Shown one piece after another: positions 1 through 8,987 of a DNA stretch of 64,000 nucleotides (positions are counted from its first letter, which is position 1; each line of letters starts with the position of its first letter). Under the pieces are notes generated by a model. The model did no database searches, was not told where the DNA came from, and saw nothing but the letters and a program-made list of their open reading frames with translations. The position numbers were made by a program, and so were the translations under genes. This stretch comes from Candidatus Heimdallarchaeum endolithica (GTDB taxonomy: Archaea > Asgardarchaeota > Heimdallarchaeia > Heimdallarchaeales > Heimdallarchaeaceae), in contig CP084167.1 in the NCBI GenBank assembly GCA_021513715.1, positions 2,679,174 through 2,743,173 on the forward strand, written 5' to 3'.

Positions 1-425
1 CTGGAATAAATGAGAATCATACCTTTGTTTTTATATTTTCGAAGATCCAGTGATAATTTTCTAGGTATTTTTGACATCCCATATCTTCTTATCTCAACGA
101 GAGGTAAATCATTCTTTCTTATTTTGAACCCTGTTACAAGCATTGGTGTGGATCTATATATTAAATGTTTATCTTTTGTTATTTGAATAAAATCACGAGG
201 ATAAGATATTTCTTTAAACAAACGATTAATAAAAATGATTGAAGGTATGGTAATTACAACGATAGCTATTACCCAATCGCCTATATTTTCAGATTTAAAA
301 TAAATAATTGTTGCAATAAATGCTCCTATCATTATTAATGTTGAAACAAGGTTAAGAACAAAATCTTTCCAACCAAATCTCTTCGCTTGAACTTTAAGTA
401 GTACTTCATCTTCTTTTTTTACCAT
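1..425 (-). CDS. Membrane protein, C-terminus cut off by the window edge
   Basis: An open frame on the minus strand starts with ATG at 425 and runs off position 1, giving about 141 residues. After a charged N-terminus (MVKKEDEVLLKVQAKRFGW) there are two hydrophobic segments at about residues 24-43 and 50-67, separated by a short loop. A basic soluble part with alternating hydrophobic residues follows. The two-helix hairpin plus beta-rich tail resembles small bacterial-PH-like membrane proteins, but this is only an impression. It lies 5 bases beyond the stop of the URO-D-family gene on the same strand, so it is probably the third gene of that operon. No specific function can be assigned. Confidence 0.7.
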   Translation of the reverse strand, partial: MVKKEDEVLLKVQAKRFGWKDFVLNLVSTLIMIGAFIATIIYFKSENIGDWVIAIVVITIPSIIFINRLFKEISYPRDFIQITKDKHLIYRSTPMLVTGFKIRKNDLPLVEIRRYGMSKIPRKLSLDLRKYKNKGMILIYS

Positions 426-430
426 TTTAA

Positions 431-1423
431 TCACAATTTCCTGTTAAAATCATTAATCAATTTCACAATAAGGTCTAAACTTTCATCTTCTACCCCAAGA
501 GGAATTACACAACCTGGAGCTAAAATGTTCCTTTTAATTTGTTTGGTTACCTCTAAACTTTCTCTGATATTGCTAATTATTGCTTCCTTATCTCCCTCGA
601 CAAGCTTTTCCTCATTAATTCCAGAAAGGAAACCCTTTTTTGTAATTTTACTTGCTTCTAAAAGAGAAGGCCATGTAAGTTGATCATGCCAATTATATGC
701 ATGGGTTATTATCCTTTCTGTTGCTTTTTTGAAGAGAATATCTTCTCCATGTATGTGCAATACAGTTAAAGGAGTGTTTTTTCTCACCCTTTTTATCAAC
801 TTTTCAATAAAATATAACTCAAATTTGTTTATTTCCTTAGCTGTTAATGAGATGGTTCTTAAATGCTGGGATGCAATAAACAATCCATCAGCTCCAAAAT
901 CAAGAGATGCCATAGAAAACTCTGAAATAACCTTATAAAGAATGTTCAACACTTCAAAAATAGTTTTTGGTTCTTTCTTTATGTGCTCTTCTATATTCCT
1001 ATCTAGCTTTGAAGCAACCATTAATGGGCTAAAAATTGTATTAATTTTGGGTAAAAATTCCAGTTTTCTATTTATTAATTCAACTGCGCGAAGTTGTTTG
1101 CCAAATTCTCCATCATTTACATCAACTTGTTCAATATTTTCCCAATCTTCGATTTTTGTTATTACAGGATTAGCACATCTTGTTGAACCACTTATAGGAT
1201 CATATTCATCAGCTATTTTACATCCAAAATCGATGCAAGGATAACGTCCATGAAGAGAAATTTTCATTAAATCGAAGTTGAAACGATTGTAATAGTTAAT
1301 ATGGGCTTTAGCCAATTTTTCTGGATCAAGATCGAGTAAAGGAAAATGGCGCCAAAAAGAAAAAAGAATTTTTTCATCATTTAGTCCAGAAAATGTGTCA
1401 AGAACGAGTTGTAATTTGTCCAT
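431..1423 (-). CDS. Uroporphyrinogen decarboxylase (URO-D) family protein, possibly a corrinoid methyltransferase
   Basis: This 330-residue protein has the length and pattern of the URO-D/MtaA/CmuA superfamily, TIM barrels that decarboxylate uroporphyrinogen or move methyl groups from corrinoid proteins. Visible signs are an N-terminal region with HGRYPCIDFGCKIADEYDP, a central FGADGLFIASQ, a barrel strand with TVLHIHGEDILF, and near the C-terminus ILAPGCVIPLGV. The His in HIHG and the Cys in PGCV sit where the zinc ligands of the methyltransferase branch usually lie. That favours a methyltransferase-like role over true HemE, but weakly. The preceding gene's stop codon directly abuts this ATG, so the two are almost certainly co-transcribed. 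Confidence 0.8.
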   Translation of the reverse strand: MDKLQLVLDTFSGLNDEKILFSFWRHFPLLDLDPEKLAKAHINYYNRFNFDLMKISLHGRYPCIDFGCKIADEYDPISGSTRCANPVITKIEDWENIEQVDVNDGEFGKQLRAVELINRKLEFLPKINTIFSPLMVASKLDRNIEEHIKKEPKTIFEVLNILYKVISEFSMASLDFGADGLFIASQHLRTISLTAKEINKFELYFIEKLIKRVRKNTPLTVLHIHGEDILFKKATERIITHAYNWHDQLTWPSLLEASKITKKGFLSGINEEKLVEGDKEAIISNIRESLEVTKQIKRNILAPGCVIPLGVEDESLDLIVKLINDFNRKL

Positions 1424-1975
1424 CTAGAAATCCCTCGGCTTACATAATAGTTCTCTCATCTGTAGTTCGAAGAATGTATTTGTATGAGCAGGTTTAACTA
1501 CCCATGCAGTATCTGCACCACTTCCTGTTCCACCAACAGAAATTACGTCCTCCATTTTAATTAGTCCGGCATCAGCAGCCATTAGAACTATTTCTGCTAC
1601 AACCTTTGTTCCTTGACCAAAAATACGAAGGGTTTCAGCTATTAACTCTGAAATTTGCCAAGTACCATGTTTTTTTCGAATTGCTCTGTCAACTCCAGCT
1701 AAAGCATGAGTTGCAGTTAAAACTTCAACACCTTTTTCTTTTAATGATTCAATTACTTCTTTAGAAATCTCCATCTCTCCTGGATTGCGAAAGCCTGCTT
1801 GATGTGTAACTGCAATAATTCTAGCATTTTTAACGTTTTCTGCAGCATACAACGCTGTTTGACCCCTTGTGGTTGCCACAATAACTGTGTCAATTGAGCT
1901 CTCTTTTAGTTTTTGATTAACGAGTTCAAATACTTGCTCTGAATAATCTCCTGGTGTTTCAAAATACACTGTCAT
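1424..1975 (-). CDS. Pyruvate kinase C-terminal-domain-like protein
   Basis: The 183-residue protein matches the stand-alone pyruvate kinase alpha/beta (C-terminal) domain family common in archaea. It begins with a nucleotide-fold-like segment (TVIVATTRGQTALYAAENV), continues with RIIAVTHQAGF, and ends with the glycine-rich SVGGTGSGADTAWVVKPAHT typical of this family. Such proteins lack the catalytic kinase barrel, so glycolytic activity is not expected; a sensor or allosteric-ligand role is usually supposed. It is the first gene of an operon whose second gene (URO-D family) starts immediately after its TAG stop. A poly-A/T leader just upstream is compatible with an archaeal promoter. Confidence 0.85.
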   Translation of the reverse strand: MTVYFETPGDYSEQVFELVNQKLKESSIDTVIVATTRGQTALYAAENVKNARIIAVTHQAGFRNPGEMEISKEVIESLKEKGVEVLTATHALAGVDRAIRKKHGTWQISELIAETLRIFGQGTKVVAEIVLMAADAGLIKMEDVISVGGTGSGADTAWVVKPAHTNTFFELQMRELLCKPRDF

Positions 1976-2038
1976 TAAATAAAATAAAAAAAATTGTTTT
2001 ATAAAGTTTTTATAAAAATATCTTTGTTTCTGAGAAGA

Positions 2039-2048
2039 TATATAAATA
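2039..2048 (+). promoter_or_regulatory. TATA box for the 2069 gene
   Basis: The string TATATAAATA is a close match to an archaeal TATA box. Its centre lies about 25 bases before the GTG at 2069, which suggests transcription begins at or next to the start codon (a leaderless mRNA). Confidence 0.5.
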
Positions 2049-2068
2049 ACTATTTTATTAGTTAAATT

Positions 2069-2485
2069 GTGGTAAATGTGTCGATGACATTCGAAATTAA
2101 TGAAGCAAAGTATAATCCTTTGAAATTATCAGTCAAAAAAATAATCATACCTAAAGGGCAAGAAGAAATTATTGATAGGTTAAAGGGTTGTATTTCTGCA
2201 GCATTAATAGGTTTATCAAAAGAAGTAATTTACACACTTTTAGTATTAGCAAAACGTGAGTGGGAGAAAGCAAATATGAAACCATTGAATGATTTCAGAT
2301 TTATGCATGTCAATGAAAGAATCAAAGCATTTGATAGTATGATAAAAACTTTCATAGTCCATTTAAACTCCGTTTTAATATCTCCATTAGATGAGAGTCA
2401 ACAAGCATTTCTCAGAAAAAATGCTCTTACAAACTATAAAGATATTCTGGAAACAGAAGGTTATGTTGTCACGTATGAAATTTGA
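2069..2485 (+). CDS. Small soluble protein of unknown function
   Basis: A 138-residue protein with no recognised domain. It starts at GTG 2069 or, equally possibly, at ATG 2084 (MTFEINEAKYNPLKL). The TATA box spacing favours the GTG with a leaderless transcript. The protein is mixed alpha/beta with a mostly helical middle (about residues 35-110) and no membrane segment or signal peptide. It stands alone, divergent from the pyruvate-kinase-C-domain operon and 97 bases ahead of the flippase gene on the same strand. Confidence 0.65.
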   Translation: MVNVSMTFEINEAKYNPLKLSVKKIIIPKGQEEIIDRLKGCISAALIGLSKEVIYTLLVLAKREWEKANMKPLNDFRFMHVNERIKAFDSMIKTFIVHLNSVLISPLDESQQAFLRKNALTNYKDILETEGYVVTYEI

Positions 2486-2582
2486 TTTAAAAAAACTTTG
2501 AGCTATTTGTTGCTCAAATCTATTAAAAGATAAATACTAGAATTTGGGAAAAGCATAAATAATAAATTTCTTTCAAAATTGT

Positions 2583-5201
2583 ATGAAAGTAAAGAAATTT
2601 ATGTTATTTTTAGTTATCCTATCTATTCTAACGCTAAATTTCGCAGTTTTACAAAGTAAAGCTGATTCTCCGCAAAATATTCTAATCTTATCAGAAATAA
2701 TAGATGATTCTATTAAGGATAGATTTCAACTTGATCCTTCATTTTCTATAACTATTCAGTCTCAACTCCCAAGTTCTCTTGATAATTATGCTGGGATAAT
2801 TTTGTATGACTATGCACCTAAAAGTTCTGAATATGAACAAATTCTAACTTTTTCTGGTGGTATCGCTAGTTTCGTTGGTACCTCATTATTGTCTAATAGT
2901 TCAATTTTACTTGCTCTAAATATGATATCTGACTCTGTAGGAGAATTGATAAATTCTACAGCTCTTCCAGAACCATTAGATTCAAAATCTGAACATCAAC
3001 TAATAGCTAACATTAGATGGAATTCAGTTGTTCAAATTAGGAATTTTACAAATTTAGCTTTAGCAAATACAATTCTTATAGAGACCTCTTCTGAAAGTGA
3101 AACACCGAATGTTCCATTGGTCAGCGTTAATAATGATGATTCGCGTATTGCTATTAATTTTCTTCCTAGTGAGGAGTCTAATAGCGAATTTATTCAATGG
3201 CCTTATTTTAATTACTTCCTAAACATAATACTTAATCTAATCTCATTTCAAGAACCACAATCTTACGCAGATTGGCCTTACTCTCCTGTTCCTCATAAAT
3301 CATCAACAATAGGTTTAGGTTTAATGGTTTTGCTTACATCAGCTATTACTATTGCTGTTTTTATAATTGTAAAAAAATATTCTAATAGGAACCCTATCAA
3401 AAAAGAAGATCTAGAGGAAATAAGCAAAGAAATCAAAGAAGAAAAAGACTGGGAAGATATTGGAATGCATAGACAGCTTGCAGGTTTCTTTGTTCAATTG
3501 TTTATTGGTTTACTTATTATTCTCCCCAATGTAGTCATGTCTTCTCTTATTTTTCCACTTTATATACTTCCAAGTCCTCAAGCTGCAGGTTTTTATGATT
3601 TTACAATAAGATTTTTTGAAGTTTTATGGTTAATGTTCGATATTGGTACCTCTGTTGTACTTGTAAAGTTCTTTAGTCAACATAGAGTTAAAAATCCACA
3701 ACAAGCAGTAAAATATATTCAAATTTTCATCTATTATCAGATGATCAGTGGAGTTCTCCAACTCTTTTTGGTTTCATTTCTAGGGTCGATCTTCTTCCCT
3801 CGTTCTTTTTTGGCTCATCTAAGTTGGCTTTTTGTAACTCACGCTTTCTTCCAATGGCCAGCGTTTTTTGTTGTTTTCATGCTAATTTTTCAAGCAATGA
3901 ACAGACATGACTTGTACCAGATTCTAAATATTCTCTTATACGGGGTTTTTAATATAACCATTCAGTATTGTGTTATTGTGATTTTTAGATTTACTTTAGG
4001 AAAAAATCCAATTTTTGGCGATGGTTTGGCAGGAGCTATTGGATATAGTGTTGGAAACTATGTAATACAAGTAGTCACATTTCTATTAGGTTTATGGATG
4101 TTTAAACGTCAAAAATTCTCTATAAAAAGCATATTTCGAATAGATTTTTCTATGGCTGAAGTTAAAGAGTCTCTAAGTTTCGGTTTTAAGTGGATGATAG
4201 GAAATATTCTTCCTCCGTTAGGTTGGTTTGCACAAATGTTTCTTCTTTCAACTTTTCTTCCTAACTACACAGAACAACAAGGTTATTTCTCTCTAGCATG
4301 GAATTTTGCGTTAATAGTTATGATAGCTGGACTCTTTGCACAATCAATTTTACCAGGCGTTTCCGAGTCGTACCATGGCAAGAAAAAGATTCTAACAAGA
4401 TACTACACAGTAAATTCTTTGAAGTGGGGCGCATATTTTGATTGGTTCTTTGTTTCAGCACTGTTGGCTATTGGACCTCGTTTTATCATTGGAGGAGCAG
4501 GGGAAGAATGGGCTTCTGCAGCAGTTATTATACGATGGATACTCTTATTCCATTTCTTCGGTTATTTATCGTGGCTTGGTGATTGGATGTTTGCAGGTTC
4601 AGATCGTCCTGGATGGGCTGCAATAAGCTGGGTAATAGAACAAGTAATAAGAACAGGATTGCTGGTTGCGTTCATTCCAGCATATAAATTCTTTACGATT
4701 CACTTCAATTCGCCTATGGTTGGAGTACTTTTTGCATATATTCCTGCTCTAATTATAAAGAATGCATTTATGTGGTGGGGGATACGTAGAGATGACTTTT
4801 TCAAGTTCAGATGGAAAGACCTATGGTATCAAGGGGTAGTAACTCCTCTACTTTCTGCTCTAGCATTGTTTGGTGTACTTGAACTACTATTTTCGTTAAT
4901 TTGGAAAGGTGAAATAATTACATCAGTCGTAATTCTGTTAATTGGTATAATACCTGGACTTTACCTTTTTGCATTCTTTATGGGACTATTTGGTGGATTC
5001 GATGATAACACTTTAGCAGAATTCAAGAGAAGTACAGATATGGTAAAGGGAGTAGGATTTATGGCTAGACCTCTTTACAAACTTACAGAATGGGGAGCTA
5101 AGATTTCTCCCCTTCACAACAGATTCCCTATTTCTATATATAATAATGCAATTAAAGAAGCAGAAGAATTAACAAAAGAAAAAGCTAAACTTGTAATCTA
5201 A
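2583..5201 (+). CDS. MOP-superfamily flippase-like transporter with a secreted N-terminal domain
   Basis: The 872-residue protein has three parts. Residues 1-27 form a signal peptide or signal anchor. Residues 28-235 form an extracellular beta/alpha domain with the pattern of a GATase-like or ligand-binding fold (QNILILSEIIDDS, YAGIILYDYAP). After a helix at about 240-262 and an acidic linker, residues 300-840 hold about 12-14 hydrophobic helices arranged as in oligosaccharide flippases (Wzx/MATE-like). It would be expected to move lipid-linked glycans or similar substrates, but the substrate is unknown. Family flippases are usually 400-500 residues, so the N-terminal outer domain is an added module. 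Upstream AT-rich sequence suggests a nearly leaderless transcript. Confidence 0.75.
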   Translation: MKVKKFMLFLVILSILTLNFAVLQSKADSPQNILILSEIIDDSIKDRFQLDPSFSITIQSQLPSSLDNYAGIILYDYAPKSSEYEQILTFSGGIASFVGTSLLSNSSILLALNMISDSVGELINSTALPEPLDSKSEHQLIANIRWNSVVQIRNFTNLALANTILIETSSESETPNVPLVSVNNDDSRIAINFLPSEESNSEFIQWPYFNYFLNIILNLISFQEPQSYADWPYSPVPHKSSTIGLGLMVLLTSAITIAVFIIVKKYSNRNPIKKEDLEEISKEIKEEKDWEDIGMHRQLAGFFVQLFIGLLIILPNVVMSSLIFPLYILPSPQAAGFYDFTIRFFEVLWLMFDIGTSVVLVKFFSQHRVKNPQQAVKYIQIFIYYQMISGVLQLFLVSFLGSIFFPRSFLAHLSWLFVTHAFFQWPAFFVVFMLIFQAMNRHDLYQILNILLYGVFNITIQYCVIVIFRFTLGKNPIFGDGLAGAIGYSVGNYVIQVVTFLLGLWMFKRQKFSIKSIFRIDFSMAEVKESLSFGFKWMIGNILPPLGWFAQMFLLSTFLPNYTEQQGYFSLAWNFALIVMIAGLFAQSILPGVSESYHGKKKILTRYYTVNSLKWGAYFDWFFVSALLAIGPRFIIGGAGEEWASAAVIIRWILLFHFFGYLSWLGDWMFAGSDRPGWAAISWVIEQVIRTGLLVAFIPAYKFFTIHFNSPMVGVLFAYIPALIIKNAFMWWGIRRDDFFKFRWKDLWYQGVVTPLLSALALFGVLELLFSLIWKGEIITSVVILLIGIIPGLYLFAFFMGLFGGFDDNTLAEFKRSTDMVKGVGFMARPLYKLTEWGAKISPLHNRFPISIYNNAIKEAEELTKEKAKLVI

Positions 5202-5206
5202 ATCTA

Positions 5207-5680
5207 TTATATCCATTTATTTTTATTTTTTTTATGTTTCATAATTGTATGTTTTACCCAATTTTCAACTTCTTGGTCTTTCAATAATTCTTCACAATAT
5301 TCCCAATATTCTCCGGCTAGGAGCCCCATAAGAGCTATTTTTTTGAATTTACTAGGCTTTTTAGGTGTTAATACAAACAAAAAAAGATATTTTGCAGCCT
5401 TATCTTTTATTTTTTTGATATCAACATTATCTGAAAATACTATTTCATCATCACGAATAGTTACAGCTACATCAGAACTCATAGTAGTTAAATTAGCTAT
5501 CTTAACTAAAGCAAGTAAAGCATAATTTCGTATCCAATCTATACGAGAAAAAGTTAATGCATGGTGATAAAGAGAAGAAATACAACCATTTTTTATTAGT
5601 TCTCGCATGGCCTGTTTTCTCGTTTTGTCTCCAGATGAGGGTCTTACAATTAACTCATCAAACTCTTTACAATTGTTCAT
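5207..5680 (-). CDS. Small helical repeat-like protein of unknown function
   Basis: This 157-residue protein is rich in amphipathic helices (RKQAMRELIKNGCISSLYHH, RNYALLALVKIANL, KIALMGLLAGEYWEYCEELL) in the style of HEAT-like repeats. It has no signal peptide and a basic C-terminus. It converges on the flippase gene, ending 5 bases from it, and lies upstream of the GH3 gene on the same strand. No function is assigned. Confidence 0.6.
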   Translation of the reverse strand: MNNCKEFDELIVRPSSGDKTRKQAMRELIKNGCISSLYHHALTFSRIDWIRNYALLALVKIANLTTMSSDVAVTIRDDEIVFSDNVDIKKIKDKAAKYLFLFVLTPKKPSKFKKIALMGLLAGEYWEYCEELLKDQEVENWVKHTIMKHKKNKNKWI

Positions 5681-5731
5681 TATTATTAGTTGGTTATTTA
5701 AAAAGATAAAAGTTGCTGTGGAATAGCATAA

Positions 5732-7909
5732 CTATTCTTTATATTCAAATCTTTCTGAAACTCTAATGTCTCTAGATGAAAAACCTATAAGCAGCTCAAA
5801 TGTTCCTTCTTCTACTTTCCATTGATGTAGCTGTGGATCATAGTATTGTAAATGTTCTTTGTTGAAATTAAATTGAATTTCCTTCTCCTCTCTACTTCTA
5901 AGTGTTATCTTAACAAAACCTTTCAGCTCCTTAAAGGGTCGAATTAATGAACTATCGATATCTCGAATATAAGCTTGAACCACAACTTTTCCTTCTCTGT
6001 TTCCTGTATTTTTTACCTTAAATTTTACTTCTATGGTTTCATTACCCTTGAAAGTTTTCTTGTTCAAAGTAAGTTTTTCACAATTGAAAGAAGTATATGA
6101 TAAACCATGACCAAATGGAAATTGAGGTTCTATTTCATGAGTGTCAAAATGCCTGTATCCTATCATTATTCCTTCCTTATAACGCATTGTTGTTGAAACA
6201 AAAAAGCGTTTTTTTTCTTTTGTATTTTGCTTTAAGTGTTTGATTTTTTGATTAAGGAAGTCTTTCGAATAATTTGCTACAGTAGAAAAATCATTCCATC
6301 TTTTGGCCATTGTGAAAGGAAGTTTACCTGAAGGGTTAACTTTTCCTAAAATGACTTCTGCAACAGGAATAGCAGCATTCTGACCAAGGTAAAAACTGTG
6401 AATAATAGCTTCAGCTGAGTTTATCCAACTTTCTGTTTCAAACCCTCCTCCTGCATTAACTACTACGATTATTTTTTTGTTTAGTTCAGCAACTTTGTTG
6501 ATAAGTTTAGATTGATTTTGAACAAATTCCCAAGGTCTATCAAATGTTTCTGATTCTTCCCATTCAGTGAAACCCGTGCAAATAATGACTTTATCTGCAG
6601 TTTTTATTTGTTGTTGATATTTATTAGCTATTTTATCTTTACTAGTTTTAATTGGGATGAAATTAATATTTGGTGCTAATTCAACTAAAGCTTCGAAGAT
6701 ACTTTTAGGATTAGATACATGAACATAGCATGATCCTCCTCCACTTGTAGGTGTCTTAAATGCATTTCTCCCCAAAACAGCTATATTTTGTTTTTTCATC
6801 ATGTTGATTGGTAAGCAATTTCCATCATTTTTTAACAGAACAATACTCTCTCTAGCTATTTCAAGAGCAATATCATTATTTATTTTTAAGATGCTTTTAA
6901 AATTTCTTTTTTCTTTTTTTCTTCCATATATACCCATCGCAAAAAATACTTTAAGGATATTTCTAACTTTAGAGTCAATCTCAATAAAAGAAGAAGCATT
7001 GTTATCCTTGTGTTTTTTTTGTAAATAATTAAGAATTCTTTTTGTTGTGTAGAATTTTGCTTCAGGCATTTCAATATCTAATCCAGCTTCTAATGGCCCT
7101 TCAGTACTATAAACTGAATCCCAATCAGATATTATAATCCCATCAAATTTCCACTTATTTCGCAAAACTTCAGTAAGTAGTTCTCTGTTTTCGCTACAGT
7201 GAACTCCATTTACTAAATTGTAAGCAGACATTACAGCTTTTGCTTTTCCTTTTTGTACAGCAGCCTTGAAAGCAGGGAAATATATTTCATGGAGAGTTCT
7301 TTCATCCACAATTACATTAGTAGAGTGCCTTTTGTATTCTGAATTGTTTGCTACAAAGTGTTTAACAGTTGCTATAATACCAGTTTTTTGTAAACCTTGG
7401 ATATAAGATACAACAAGCTCTGAAGCTAAAAAGGGATCTTCTCCCATATACTCAAAATTTCTTCCGTTGGTGGGAACACGATAAATATTTACTCCTGGAC
7501 CAAGTAAAACAGATATGCCTTTAGATAAACACTCCTCTCCTATTGCTTCACCAACTTTTAAAATTAAATCTTTATTCCAACTAGCTGTCATAGCTAACAG
7601 AACTGGAAAAGCTGTAGATTTTCCATACGTTCTGATTCCAGAAGATGCGTCTGTAGTCCATACTCGTGGAAGTTTAAAGCGATCCACACCTGAAATAGCA
7701 AACATTTCTTCTCCTGAAAGAAGACTTATTTTTTCGTTAATTGTTAATTTGCTTAGAAGGTATTCAACCTTTTTTTCTGTTGTTTCAAGTGAAAAAAAAT
7801 CTTGTTTTCTGATTTCCTCATTAAGTTTAATATCAACATTAAGTTTTTCACTGAAATCACGGGGAGTAGTAAAAATATGGTGAAGCACAAATTTTAACAA
7901 ATTATTCAT
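5732..7909 (-). CDS. Glycoside hydrolase family 3 beta-glucosidase
   Basis: The 725-residue protein has the full GH3 layout. The N-terminal TIM barrel contains GRNFEYMGEDPF (about 149-160), KHFVANNSEYKRHS (183-196) and the nucleophile motif ISDWDSV with Asp262. The alpha/beta sandwich starts near residue 345 (ESIVLLKNDGNCLPI, AVLGRNAFKTPTSGGGS). A fibronectin-III-like domain ends the protein (NTGNREGKVVVQAYI). It should hydrolyse beta-linked glucosides or related glycans from the non-reducing end. There is no signal peptide, so it is probably cytoplasmic and acts on imported oligosaccharides, alongside the GH31 enzyme at 13.7-16.1 kb. Confidence 0.93.
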   Translation of the reverse strand: MNNLLKFVLHHIFTTPRDFSEKLNVDIKLNEEIRKQDFFSLETTEKKVEYLLSKLTINEKISLLSGEEMFAISGVDRFKLPRVWTTDASSGIRTYGKSTAFPVLLAMTASWNKDLILKVGEAIGEECLSKGISVLLGPGVNIYRVPTNGRNFEYMGEDPFLASELVVSYIQGLQKTGIIATVKHFVANNSEYKRHSTNVIVDERTLHEIYFPAFKAAVQKGKAKAVMSAYNLVNGVHCSENRELLTEVLRNKWKFDGIIISDWDSVYSTEGPLEAGLDIEMPEAKFYTTKRILNYLQKKHKDNNASSFIEIDSKVRNILKVFFAMGIYGRKKEKRNFKSILKINNDIALEIARESIVLLKNDGNCLPINMMKKQNIAVLGRNAFKTPTSGGGSCYVHVSNPKSIFEALVELAPNINFIPIKTSKDKIANKYQQQIKTADKVIICTGFTEWEESETFDRPWEFVQNQSKLINKVAELNKKIIVVVNAGGGFETESWINSAEAIIHSFYLGQNAAIPVAEVILGKVNPSGKLPFTMAKRWNDFSTVANYSKDFLNQKIKHLKQNTKEKKRFFVSTTMRYKEGIMIGYRHFDTHEIEPQFPFGHGLSYTSFNCEKLTLNKKTFKGNETIEVKFKVKNTGNREGKVVVQAYIRDIDSSLIRPFKELKGFVKITLRSREEKEIQFNFNKEHLQYYDPQLHQWKVEEGTFELLIGFSSRDIRVSERFEYKE

Positions 7910-8987
7910 TTATATTATAAAAACTAAATGAATAGTTAAGTGTTATTATTAGAATACGTTAATTCTTCATAAAAAAGGCAAATGTTTTTAATCAAAAAAG
8001 CAAATTTAATGACGATGTCAATTCCTTCAATCTTTGCATTTGCTTTTATAATAGAATCAACCTTATTACTTGGTTTTACAACTTTTATTTTTATGAAAAC
8101 ATATTTGCAAATCAGACACATTTCTAATTTTCTAATGAGTATAGGAACAGGACTAGTAATGATTTCATACTTCGTATCTTTTGGAATGGCTTTTATTGAT
8201 CAAACAGATGTGGATTCAGCAAAGATAATTTTGTCAATTACAAACATGGTAATTACATTAGGTTTATTTCTTATTGCCTTATCTTTATTTTATATAAAAT
8301 CAAAATATTTTAACATTGCAGCAATTGTAGGTTCTTTTCTTATTGGAATTGCATTTATCACAGTTTCAAATACAGAGAATCTAAAAATGCACTACGATGA
8401 AAATGTTAGATTCTGGATTAATGATTATACTAAATATGCTAATATCTTAATGAGTTTGATTTTTCTCATTATTGTTATTTTAATTACTTTATATGTTAAT
8501 GAAAAAATACGTTATATAATAAGAAAGAAGAAACTTTTTTCTTTCACAGTTCTCGGAATTTTCTTTGCTTTTGCATGGTTAGCTATAATTTCTATCCCTG
8601 GAGTATATGTTTTCAGAGTGTTTCTTTTACCTATATCGCTGTTTTTTTTAGGTTTAGATAATTTGTTCAATCCTTTAAGTTTAATAGTTTCTCATAATAA
8701 ACCAACAGAAATTTTTCTTCTTTCAAAGACCAATGTTCCTCTTGTTGGCTTTAATTATAGTAAAGGAGAAAAAATAGAAGATTTAAGTGATATTAGAATA
8801 CTCAGAGTTAGTCAATTGCTTATAGAAGAGAAGGTGGGAGAAACAAAAGATGCTTACTTTTCAGCAAAACAAGGAGAATTAATATCAATAGCTCATGAAT
8901 AACTTTTTTGTACAAGAATAAAAATGTAGGAAGAAAAAAGAGGGGAGGAAAAAATTTAGGTTTAAATAGGAAAAAAAGATAAAATAA

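Noticed and set aside
729-1244. Plus-strand open frames opposite the URO-D-family gene
   Set aside because: Shadow frames of a well-supported minus-strand gene with no coding-like sequence of their own.
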